This document shows, one piece after another, positions 45,921 to 56,611 of a stretch of DNA of 64,000 nucleotides; position 1 is the stretch's first letter, and each line of letters begins with the position of its first letter. Where the stretch lies: the NCBI RefSeq assembly GCF_958979055.1, contig NC_084889.1, forward strand, positions 2,914,001 to 2,978,000, written 5' to 3'. Made by a program: the position numbers and the translations under genes. The DNA comes from Alnus glutinosa (lineage: Eukaryota; Streptophyta; Magnoliopsida; Fagales; Betulaceae). The notes under the pieces are model-generated. The model was given only the letters and a program-made list of their open reading frames with translations. It ran no database searches and had not been told where the DNA came from.

Positions 45921-45954
45921 TATTTTTCTTCAATTAAAAAGAAGGGACCTCGAA

Positions 45955-46445
45955 CACTAGGCGCCAGCAAGCTCGTGGTTTCAACTGGGGCGTGGAGCTT
46001 CCGCAAGCACCCTCCTCCACTTTCCGCTCCAACCCCTGGTGGTTCCGGAAGTTTCCGCTGCTTCCTATTGCTGAGAGGTCTTCCCTAGGCGGCGCGTGGT
46101 TCTCACGCGCCTCCTGGGATAGCTCCCACACCGCCAACTCCGCCACTTCTGTTGCGGCTGTTTCTGTGTTTGTTTGTTTGTTTTATTAGGCTTATTTGTT
46201 GTATCTCTCTCCCCCTGTTTACTCTTGTTTTGGTGTTTGGGTCCTTGTGACTCAATACACTTGTGAAATCACTTTCATTGGTGACCCCGGCTTCTTGGCA
46301 TCCGTGCCTCGAGCTAATGGGCCCGCATCTTCGGAAGCATTAATGCTCCCGCGAACTTACATTCCTAGATTATATTTTAGGTTGCCCAAGCCCTTCTGTA
46401 TTTGTGTATTTTATATTTAGTTTGTAATGGTTTCTGTTGTATTTA
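45955..46445 (+). mobile_element. Retroposon segment related to 14815-15027
   Basis: The right two-thirds (CTTGTGAAATCACTTTCATT at 46261, TTCGGAAGCATTAATGCTCC at 46330) match the poly(A) retroposon at 14815. Here it extends further 5' into a GC-rich stretch (45960-46150) with no recognisable domain. The copy joins the 3' flank of fragment E at about 46446. Confidence 0.65.
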
Positions 46446-46654
46446 GTTTGTTCTATATACTTATATATATCTTATCCGGAATTTATTCAAGCAAATTGAA
46501 ACGAATAATGAATGGGTCAGGAGGGTAGACTTTTCTGAATCCCACCTCGACCACACAACAGTAGTCCACGTACAAGATAAAAAAAAAAACGTAACCTTAT
46601 CTTCATTTGTATTTGTGGGTCTGAACTTTTATATATATATATCGTTTCTTTATA

Positions 46655-47045
46655 CTTTGGTCCGGAAAGAGCTCTGACAATCTTTGTAACATGAGAAAAT
46701 AATGGAAAACTGCAATTTGGCAAAATTGTTAATTAATTAACATCCTAATAACCGTAAAAAAAACATAATATGGTACATTGGTACGTACGTAATGATCAAA
46801 TAAGAAAGCTTCAATCATATTAATGAAGTTCTAATCTAGTGGCTGGAACTTTTAGTTTACTTTTTTTGCGGGAAGATTCTAGGACTGTGGTTTAGGTAGA
46901 AGTCTTTGATATCCTTAGCGGCAAAAAGGGGTCGATTCTTCTCATTTGGGGGCAGTTAGCATAGCAGTTACAAGACCTCCTGTGATTGTTCCTGCAATAA
47001 CGTCAAAATAATATGCGATTCTTGCATCTTCACCATCCAACTTCT
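46655..47045 (-). pseudogene. Patatin-like fragment E (partial exons 2 and 3)
   Basis: Only the start of exon 3 (about 46723-46655, [20 protein letters not shown]) and exon 2 (about 47045-46862) remain. Exon 3 is joined directly to unit 3'-flank sequence, so exons 4-7 were lost in one deletion; exon 1 and the promoter are also missing, the sequence jumping to spacer text TGGGAAATTCCAGGAAG at 47047. Exon 2 has one extra G (TTTGGGGGCAG near 46950) that shifts the frame, and the nucleophile codon AGC has become ATC (GTITGG; TGTGATTGTTCC at 46981-46992), so Ser64 is Ile. It cannot be functional. Confidence 0.88.
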
Positions 47046-49360
47046 ATGGGAAATTCCAGGAAGAATATAATATAACGACTTTGCCTTTATCTGAGAAAAT
47101 TCAATTTAAGAATTTTTCTCATTTTTATGGTCCTAGGAGGGTTTTGATGTTGAATTTTTTTTGTCTGCCGGTCTAGTTGCGCGGTTGGTTTTTTCTAGTT
47201 GATCGATGTTTTTGCTGGTTGGAGTATGTAAGCGATTACGATTGCAGGTATTTTTTTTTTAACCGCAACTGTAGTCTTGGTCAATTATTAATTTTAAATT
47301 ACTGCAACCGTTAACCGTTAAATGTTGGTTTTGTTATTATTGAATGACATGTTGTAACTGCTGATCGTTTATTAAGTGATGTGTTTTTTTGAGAATTTTT
47401 AGTGTTTTGCACAGTTTTTTAAGACGTATTTTAAATTGTTTTGGGCCTCGTTTGGCATTTGGATGTCTTTTGATGACTTGTTTTAGTGTTTTCGCTCATA
47501 ATATTCCATGGACTTAGAATCCCATGAAACATTAACTTAAAAGGCAAAGATAAGACATCTGTCTAAATATTTTAAGACGTTAGAGAAGAGAAAAATCACA
47601 AAAAGAAAGAAAATAGAAGAAACGTAGGTGGCGCCTTTTTAGATTGTTTCTTTGGGTTCAATGAAAAAGACAATTAAAGAACGCGAGTAGTTAAAACCAT
47701 GGAGCCAAAATGAGAAATTAGGCCTAACCCCTGCTGCTAATTAATCGATCCCTAGCTATCTAATTATGTGTGCCTAATGTTTCATTTAATGTTATTCTCA
47801 ACATTTTTATTTCCTCTTCTGGCTACACACAATGAATGCAACATTCAAGAACAAGAGAATTAAATGTTTAAAAAAATGTTTAAAAAAACTAATAATCATT
47901 CTATTGATGCACTGGATCTGGGATTAGAATCCTAATTGAATTATGAGTAGAATATTCCTAAAGGTATCAGAACTACATGCCTATAAATAGGCCACTACTC
48001 CAGGCATTAAAACTCTTTGATCTCTCTGATATTAACGCGCTTTCATATTCTCAAATATTTGTCTATTAAATTTGACTTAGGCATCGGAGTGAGACTCCGT
48101 CGGCACACTTGACAACCTCTAGTGTATGTTAATTTTATTGTCTTGTAAGTGTTGGAGAGAACGAATTAAAAGGTGATACGACACCAAATTAGAAACTATA
48201 TCAACAATTGCGAAAGCTTTTAATTATCCACGTATTATGGTTGCCTTGATTTATGTGGTACGGATTTAGAATTGGGGAATGGATCGGAGGATTTTAGAGT
48301 ACTTTAGAAGATAATTGTTGTAGAAGAGAAATGATATGAGGTTTTCATCTTTTTCAGTTTTTATGTTTTACGCTTATTTTATTAGAGGGCATAAAGAAAG
48401 TCTGTATAGAAGTTATTTTCTTAATTAAAAATATAAAAATATAGTCATGAGAAATAGTTGGCGAAATCCGTAACCTACATAATCCCGTAAGTATTGCGTT
48501 TATTTGATTAATTAGGAAACGTCACGAGAAAAAAATTATAAAATCAAGAAATTAAAAAGAAAATTAGAAAAGTTGTGAAAGTTCGATGTACATGCATGGC
48601 CAAGAAAATTCAAAATTAAATCGTTTTGTCTAACTTAAAGTTGCCAAAATTAAAGCACATAGATATGAAACCTCTTTTTTTTTTTTTTTTTTTAAAAAAA
48701 AATAATAATAATAAAATTAAAACTTATACATATATAGATATGAAACTTTGCTCGATAATGATAACTTTAAATCAATAACATCCAAACGCTTGAATATTTG
48801 CTCTCCCTAGTATTTTCATTGTTTTTTCATATTGACTAAAAAAAAAAAATTAACAATTAGTGACGTATCCACGGTAATCAACCTTTTATTTCGTCACTAA
48901 TTAGTGACATTTTTAAAAGTGACATGTTAATAAAATATTTAGTGACGTGTCAAACGACAGACACTAATATAGTCAAGGAATTTTTCTCAGTCACATGACA
49001 TTTCCATTTGATAATTAATGTCGAAAAAAAACCATTAATGTAGTCAAAAACTTCATAGCCCAGCTCGTCAAGTACGTACAATTGTAGCTCCCATTAATGT
49101 TGAATTACACAACATGAAAAAGAAAAGGTTTAATTACATCCGTGTAATTGTTCTATATATATATATATATATATCTTATCCGGAATTTATTCAAACAAAT
49201 TGAAAAGAATAATGAATGAGTCAGGAGGTAGACTTTTCTGCGTCCCACCTCGACCACACAACAGTAGTTCACGTAAAAGATAAAAAAAATAAAAAAAATA
49301 AAAAAATAAAACGTAACGTTATCTTCATTTGTATTTGTGCTTGTGAAGGGTTTTGAATTA
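47046..49360. other. Unit spacer between E and F
   Basis: No gene. It is array-wide spacer with the recurring landmarks CCATGGACTTAGAATCCCATG (47508), TTAGGCCTAACCCCTGCTGC (47719), CCTATAAATAGGCCACTACT (47980), TTATGGTTGCC (48235) and the gene F 3' flank from about 49080. No insertion relative to the other units was seen in this copy, so it is a useful reference spacer. Confidence 0.7.
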
Positions 49361-49822
49361 TTATTTATTTATTTTTTTTTTGGGGGGGGGGAATGGACCC
49401 CCACCCTCAAGGTGCATGTGCATGCCTCCGCCCCTAGCATGTCCACCGGGGAAGTTAGCATGGCGAAGATGCCTCTCTTGGGAAAGTAGTTTTGCAAACC
49501 TGAAAGAACATAATTATTTTCATTATATATATTAATTTGATAATCAAAATGAAACTTTGTGAAAAAGAATTTTAGAATTTAATAGTTTGATACCTTTTGA
49601 GAGCCTCTTCATTAGTTTCATTGTTAGCAACCTCAAATATGCCTGTCTCCAAATTTATCCTAGAGACTAGTTTCTTTAGCAGTGTTTCGCCAATTTTTAC
49701 AAGATTATCCAAATTCTTTGTTGTGGCTACATCCATAGAAGATAATACCCCGCTTAATGAATCGTCCTGTGCATTATTTTGATTCAAACATGTCAATATT
49801 AAAGATCAGACGGCCAAAAAAC

Positions 49823-49883
<61 letters not shown>

Positions 49884-51396
49884 AAACAAAAACTTTGACT
49901 TTCCTTTGTATTAATTATTCCTATTCGTTGTGAATATATGTGTGCAGTGTGACATGCAAATACCTGAATCCGCAGATAGTATTTCTCACTATGAAGGGCT
50001 TGAAAAACAACAGAGAGGTGGACATCGACCATATCTCCACTTGCTTCAGAAAATACATCAAATATTGGGGTGGAACCATTCTTAGTTAACCATCCCAGTA
50101 TGCCCCACTTAGCTGCATTATGTGCATCGTATTTTTCTTCAATTTTGGATGACCCAGCTCCTAGGGATATTACCAACAACCGTCCATAATCCGTTGGTTT
50201 TATTGGAAAGAAGTCAGGATTTCCACTAATAATTTCCTTCGACACTTCACCCATGGCAAGTAAGGCCTGGAAAGGCGCACACATTTGTAGTAAGATAAAA
50301 AGAAGAAGTTTTAACGAATTTGTCATTGTTATTATAAGGTACATCTATATATATGTACCGGATTATTAGCAGCAACCCCGCCATCTATAAGGTGAAATTC
50401 TCTAAGTACTTTCCCTTCGGTGTCTTTGGTTTTGAAGTAATAAGTTGGAAGATAAGTTGGAGCAGCTGAGGTTGCGATGCATATGTCTGAAAGTAAGGCA
50501 TCTATGCTCGGGTTTTTCTTTACCTGGTGCATGAAAATTAAGTAAATCAGAGTGATTCTCACTACAATTCAGCTCCATCATTTGCAATCCCTTCATAATT
50601 AAAGTGGGATAGAAAATCAAATATTCAACCTCATAGCTAGAAAAGATGGTTGGCTGGAGTCGCTTGATGTCAAATGTTGGGATTACAACATTAGTCAACG
50701 CCTGGTGCAATCTTAAACTTCCTAGTTTTTCCCTAATAATGTTATGTAGATACTTCCCATCATACTTTGGTCCGGAAAGAGCTTTGACAATCTTTGTAAA
50801 GTGAGAAAATAATGGAAAACTGCAATTTGGCAAAATTGTTAATTAATTAACATCCTAATAACTGTAAAAAAAACATAATATGGTACGTACCTAATGATCA
50901 AATAAGAAAGTTTCAGTCATATTAATGAAGTTCTGATCTAGTGGCCGGAACTTTTAGTTTACCTTTTTTGCGGGAAGATATTAGGACTATGGTTTAGGTA
51001 GAAGTCCTTGATATCCTTAGCGGTAAAAAGGGGTCGATTCTTTTCATTTGGGGCAGTTAGCATAGCAGTTATAAGACCTCCTGTGCTTGTTCATGCAATA
51101 ACATCAAAATAATCTGCGATTCTTGCATCTTCACCATCCAGCTTCTGTACCATGCATGCATAAACGTACAATCAATCTAGAGTAATTAATTAAGTACTTG
51201 AAAGATGTTGAATTTCTTTTTACAAAACGTGCTTACGTGCACATGCATATCAAACGTGATATACCTGAAGCTCAGATTCTAAGAAGCGTAGGATAGTTCC
51301 TGGGATAAGCCCTCTTATTCCACCGCCGTCAATGCTCAGAACGGTGATGAAGTTTCCATAAGTTGGGGGCTGGAGGGGGACGTTTGTTGCTTCCAT
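49361..51396 (-). pseudogene. Patatin-like acyl hydrolase, gene F (stop at nucleophile elbow)
   Basis: All seven exons keep their sizes and splice signals: 51396-51265, 51144-50963, 50819-50630, 50523-50359, 50266-49964, 49766-49594, 49499-49361. In exon 2 the codon before Thr-Ser in the nucleophile motif is TGA (51091-51093; TGTTCATGC where D has TGTTCCTGC), so translation stops after V-I-A, about residue 61, just before Ser64. The rest is open and well conserved, including DGG (Asp215). Exon 7 lost one base relative to D (CCCCTAGC), so it reads the hAT-derived tail in another frame and ends, after a Pro and Lys run, at TAA 49361-49363. The single stop in an otherwise clean gene suggests recent loss; a sequencing or assembly error is a possible alternative. 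Confidence 0.9.
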
Positions 51397-51795
51397 TAAG
51401 GAATCGGACGCAGATGAGTATTGAGTAGGAGGGGATAGGTTTTACGAGCCTTAGAGAGAAACTTAAAAATGAATTAGTTTGTGATCTGATGTTCCCGTTG
51501 AGAGAAGTATATATAAGCTGTAAGCATGCATGTTGGAATGTTGGATCAAACCTGGAAATTAAAGAAAGTCAATAATTCAATTTTGACCCAATTTTTGTGT
51601 TTTCTTGAATTTTTCACTAGGCCTCTATTAATTATTGTCCCATAGCTAGGCAACTAGGCAAAGTCAATGTAGAAGTTATTCACGTACGTACGTACGTACG
51701 TCGATAGGTATGTCTCTGCAAATCAATCTGCCACGTGGCCCACGTGAAATGTTGGCTTTGCATTTATCGTCTTAATTTGATAAAAGACAACCCTG

Positions 51796-52168
51796 TGTGT
51801 TTGGCAAATGGATTTTGGAAACAAAATATATGATTTTGATTCTATTTTTTAAAAAAATAAATTATATTTTATTTAAATTTTTTAAAAGCAAATCATTTTT
51901 ATTCAAATTTTTCTAAATAAATTATATTTTATTCAATTTTTTTTAGTGGTTGGGTGTTAAATTTTTGAAATAAGAATTGAATTTTTATTTTGTTTGAAAA
52001 TTTTAAGGTTTAACATTTTTAAAAAAGTTGAATAAAATATAATTTGTTTATAAAAAGTTGAATAAAATATGATTTGTTTTTAAAAAATTTGAATAAAATA
52101 TAATTTATCTTAAAAAAAAAATAGAATCAAAATCATATTTTGTTTCTCAAATTCATTTACCTAACACA
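51796..52168. mobile_element. AT-rich MITE (same insertion as 43141-43462)
   Basis: TGTGTTTGGCAAATGGATTT pairs with AAATTCATTTACCTAACACA. It occupies the same place in the unit as the copy at 43141, so it is an inherited insertion, now with several internal differences. Confidence 0.85.
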
Positions 52169-52309
52169 TAAGAATCTCACGTGCTACAGTACACATTTAA
52201 TTTGTTTTTTTATGGAAAATTCCAGGAAGAATATAATATAACGACTTTGCCTTTATCTGAGAAAATTCAATTTAAGAATTTTCTCATTTTTGTGGTCCTA
52301 GGAGGGTTT

Positions 52310-52703
52310 TGATGTAGCGGAAGACTAAGGTAACTAATCAAATAACAGCGTCTTCGATTCTGCAAGGAGAAGCGTCTTCGTCTTCTACCCCAAAAGATAA
52401 AACAAGCCCGCAGGCTAAAAGAAAGATAAAACTCCGCAGAGTATTTGAGAGAGAATTCTCTGATTTTATAACAATTCAATTGATTGAGTTTTTACATAAC
52501 AAGCAAGCCTATTTATAGGAGAGAAATACTTGTAGAGAAAGTAATCCTAATCCTAATAGTAATAGTAAACCTTATTCTAATAACAATAGTAAACCTTATC
52601 CTAGTAGTAAAAGTAAACCTTATTTTAAAAGGAAATCAAATAAATAAAAACTATTTATTAGGGATCTTCTAGAAACTTCTAGGGACCTTCATGTGCTACA
52701 TCA
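52310..52703 (-). mobile_element. Solo LTR of 394 bp, 5-bp TSD
   Basis: The ends TGATGTAGC and GCTACATCA are inverted repeats. GGTTT flanks both sides (52305-52309, 52704-52708), and the empty site AGGGTTTTGATGTTG is present near 43597 and 47139. On the minus strand a CTATAAATAGGC box (about 52509-52520) and three diverged copies of a phrase such as AATAAGGTTTACTATT (52555-52630) are visible. No internal domain is left. Confidence 0.92.
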
Positions 52704-53739
52704 GGTTTTGATGTTGTATTTTTTTTTGTCCGCCGGTCTAGTTGCGCGGTTGGTTTTTTCTAGTTGATTGACGTTTTTGTTGGTTGGAGTATGTAAGCAA
52801 TTACGATTGCGGGTATTTCTTTTTAACCGCAATTGTGGTCTTGGTCGGTTATTAATTTTAAATTACTGCAACAATTAATCGCTAAATGACGGTTATGTTA
52901 TTATTGAATGACATGTTGTAACCGCTAACCGCTTATTAAGTGATGAGTTTTTTGAGCCATTTTTAGTGTTTTGCACAGTTTTTTAGGACGTATTTTAGAT
53001 TGTATGGAGCCTCGTTTAGCATTTTGGATGTCTTTTGATGACTTGTTTTAGTGTTTTCGCTCATAATCCATGGACTTAGAATCCCATGAAACAATAACTT
53101 AAAAAAGCAAAGAGAAGAAAACTGTCTAAATATTTTAAGACGTTAGAGAAGGGAAAAATCACAAAAGAAAGAAAATAAAAGAAACGCAGGTCGCGCCTTT
53201 TAAGATTGTTTCTTTAGGTTCAATGAAAAAGACAATTAAAGAACGCCAGTAGTTAAAACCATGGAGGCCAAAATGAGGAATTAGGCCTAACCCCTGCTGC
53301 TAATTAATCCCTACCTATCTAATTAGGTGTGCCTAATGTTTCATTTAATGTTATTCTCAACGTTTTTATTTCCTCTGCAGGCTGAAATGTATGCCACATT
53401 CAAGAACAACCCCAAGTGAATTAAATTTTCATTCAACAATTAAATTAACTCGTTAATTGTGATTCGAAAAATACAGCACCTCATGTAGCTGAAAGACGTA
53501 CGGAGATAACATTGAAAAGTCAATTGAGGAAGGATAACTTGCAAAGGAGATTAATTCTATCATTTAATTTCTATGTTCAAAGTAACGAGTACTCGTTAGA
53601 AATCAAGAATTCAACAAATTGGTGTAACATTCAATTTCGATCACCTGCATAAATTTCAACATGATAGAAATTTCAATATGCTGCATCAAGAAAATGTTTA
53701 AAAAAACTAATAATCATTCTATTGCATGGTCTTATATAT

Positions 53740-54760
53740 GGATTTGGTCTTTAGATCATGTTAAATTATCGATACAGTGGATCTGTAGCATTTGCAAATG
53801 CATTATGCATATATGGCTCTCATTCTTAATAGTTTTGATTGAATATATATAGGAACCAAGTAGAGAATAACGCCAGAGCTGCAGCATGCATGAACATTAG
53901 TTCGTGTTGAGTGTTTAACACTTAAGGATTTTCTTGATAGGAACATTTAGCAACATCTGTTTACAATTTTTAATGGCAGGCTAAGACCAAGCTGGAACAA
54001 CCACACTCAACTCAAACTACATCAAAACAACTAAGGATAGTTATTAACCAAAAAACTTTAAATGGTTTTGTTGAGGTGCAACAATGTCGCTCGATCTACT
54101 GATTACGTGGACGGTTTCTAGAACATGCCTTGCACGCGGTGTGCAATTTCAAATGCTATATAAGACTTTAACTTTTTTTATTGAACACTAATTAATTTTC
54201 ATATGAGATGGTCAAAGGCTCAATCTAAAAAGATGAAAACTGAAATGGTCAAAGGCTCAATTCAAACCCGTTTACCGGATTATTAGCATGCAGCTACACC
54301 ACCATCAATAAGATTGAATTTTCTCACTCTTCAAGCGGAGTCTTTGGTATCAAAATAATGGTCTGGGGAATATGATGGGGCAGCTGAAGTTCCAATGCAT
54401 ATATCTGTAAGCACCAGATTGATGTTAATTTTTTTGCTGTCATTTGATTGGTCATGGAACGCTCTGGTGTGAGTTGATTGGATATATTAAATGTATCGAT
54501 TGGAAATCAACTCACTTTGATGAGTTTTAACACTTGATCTAAACTGACGAGATAATAAGTTTTATACTATTTATAAAGTAATACTGAACTTTGATTAAAT
54601 TATATATGATAGAAATTAGGATCATATGAGAAAACCTTATCATATGAAGATCAAAAGTTTGCGTAAAACAGTATTCCAATAAAGTATTTAAAATCGTGAT
54701 GTGTCGTACCTAAAGAGAGAGCCAAAAAAAAAGAGAAAAAAAATGAAAAAGAAAAAGAAG
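53740..54760. repeat. Relic block, right copy (pairs with 44040-45572)
   Basis: It matches the left copy across GGTCTTTAGATCATGTTAAA, the text around the LINE tail (shortened here), TTTAAATGGTTTTGTT and TGATTGGTCATGGAACGCTC. The left copy's extra 215 bp is absent. No intact gene. Confidence 0.75.
54273..54420 (-). pseudogene. Old patatin-like exon 4 relic, second copy
   Basis: The minus strand reads ICIGTSAAPSYSPDHYFDTK, then [15 protein letters not shown] and NNP beside a GTAAAC donor, with small indels. The DGGVA motif is better preserved than in the partner at 45083-45230. It is the same ancient exon duplicated with the surrounding block. Confidence 0.7.
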
Positions 54761-55260
54761 GTTAAATACATTATTGGTATATGAGTTTTAAGCTTTTTAA
54801 AATTTAGTACATGAGTTTTCATTTGTTTCATAAGTGGTACTTGAGTTAGGAGTAAAAACTTGTATGGTACCTCTATTACATTTTTCGTCCATATTTTAAC
54901 CGCCTGTCAGTGGTTGACACGTGACACTGTATAAAAATTATAAATCTTTAAAAATTTATAAAATTTTAAAAACAAATTGAAAAAGAAGAAGAAGAGGGGT
55001 GGGGCCACCATAGGGGTGGCCGGCCACCCCCATTTTGGCCAAGGGGCTCCCCCTTGGCCGAATAGGCAAACTCTCAATTTTTTATTTTTTTTTTATGGGT
55101 TTTGGCCCTTGGGGGTGACTGAACCACCCAATGGCTCACGGGGGTGGTTGGTTCGGCCACCCCATAGGCAAACCCTCAAATTTTTTTTGATAGGTTTTAG
55201 CCCTTGAGCCACCCCCAAACTAGCCACCCGAAAGGCCAAAACCCATCAATTTTTATTTAA
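54761..55260. mobile_element. Truncated GGTTAAATA-type repeat with GC-rich palindromes
   Basis: The left end matches 45573 onwards. The interior has inverted blocks such as GGGGTGGCCGGCCACCCC (55013-55030) and repeated GGCAAACYCTCAA. No inverted right terminus is found and there is no coding domain; the 76-codon frame here is repeat-derived. Confidence 0.55.
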
Positions 55261-55618
55261 CCCAAAAAAGAAAAAGAAAAAAAAGAAGAAGAAAACTCAC
55301 GTTGTCAAAGAAAATGTCTTGTTAAATAAAACGAAATGCTCAAACGTCTTGACAAATAGAGGATTGTATCTTCATCGCGCTTCCAATAGGTAGGTGCTAA
55401 AGTTCAATTTTCTTTTGTTGCAACATCGTATATTTTGATTTTCTTTTTGCATTTTAGTTTCTGGAGTTTATGATTTTGCCGTGAGAAAAATCTTTTAAGT
55501 TATTTACACCTTAAGATTTGTCAAAAATGAGCAGCCGAGAGATTGGGCAAAAATCCCTTGGGACGAGATCTCGGCAAAGGCTCTTCAAGTCAAAATTGTC
55601 TTTCTCTTTTTTTCTTCT

Positions 55619-55652
<34 letters not shown>

Positions 55653-56611
55653 TACGCGATTGTATTTTTAATGTATAGTTTTTGTACACAGATATGAGAT
55701 GAAAAAAATTGGAGACTGCAAATCAACTCATAGAGGTAGGAACATATTTTTCTTGGTTAAATCTAATTTTATATTTTATAATTTGATTGTATAATTGTTT
55801 TTAGATTTTTTTTTTTTATTTGTAATGTATTTTAAAATATAATTTTATATGTTTTCCAAGGATGCGGCATTGGTAACTTAAATTTTTTTATGAAGAATTT
55901 AAGACAAAAAAACTCCCCACGTAGCACAAGTTAAACGATAATCGTACAGAGAAATAATTTTTGCACATTTTCTATATATTTTTTATATATCACTTTTTTA
56001 AATTAATCATTAAATTTATAAGACCTACAATGATCTACATGTGGGTCCTACAGATCTAATGATTAATTTAAAAAGGTGATGTACAAAAAATATACAATAG
56101 ATATGCATGTACTACATCTCATTCTTATATATAATGTTGCAATTTCAACTTTTATTAACTCAAGTTAATAACGGAATTATTCATTTCAAACAAATTATCA
56201 TTATTCAATGCCACTAAATATAATAATCTCTTATTTTATAGGTAGATCAAAACAGCATCAAGCAATCCGTAATTTTTTTTAAAAAAAAATTATAGAAATC
56301 ATTTTAAACCTATCTTTCACCTACGAATTTGCAAAAGAAATGGTTGGAAGATGAGGCAAAAAATAATATATAACATGTACTTCAAAAAAAAAAAAAAAAA
56401 AGGTCCGCATCTTCTCGGAGAAAATTCTATTATGTAGACCTTACTGACCATCTATCACCTTATGCAGACCTTACTTACCATCTATCGTCGTCCTTAATTT
56501 CCCGTACGAATCGCGAATTTTCCTCCCGCCATACCCAGACATAAGACATTTCACAACACCAAGAGGCAAGAGGCAAGAGGCACCGAGAAATCTAAGAGAG
56601 AAAACGAAGCT
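55261..56611. other. Intergenic region upstream of the SERAC1-like gene
   Basis: No gene. It includes a T-run (55620-55646), a foldback element (about 55966-56098: TTTTTTAAATTAATCATTAA against TTAATGATTAATTTAAAAAG-like text) and an A-run (56382-56400). The last 150 bp before the start codon become GC-richer and contain three AGGCAAG copies (56563-56580), the probable 5' leader. Confidence 0.6.

Larger units (their letters stand above)
51397..53739. other. Gene F upstream flank and unit spacer
   Basis: No gene. A TATATATAA run (51508-51516) is the probable old promoter; CCACGTGGCCCACGTGAAA (51731) holds two CACGTG cores where other units have one. A MITE and a solo LTR are listed separately. 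Similarity to the other units ends at about 53375-53400, and 53400-53700 is not found elsewhere in the window apart from AAAATGTTTAAAAAAACTAA. Confidence 0.6.

Noticed and set aside
49826..49880. TA repeat in gene F intron 5 encoding an Ile/Tyr run
   Set aside because: It is a microsatellite within an intron and not coding.
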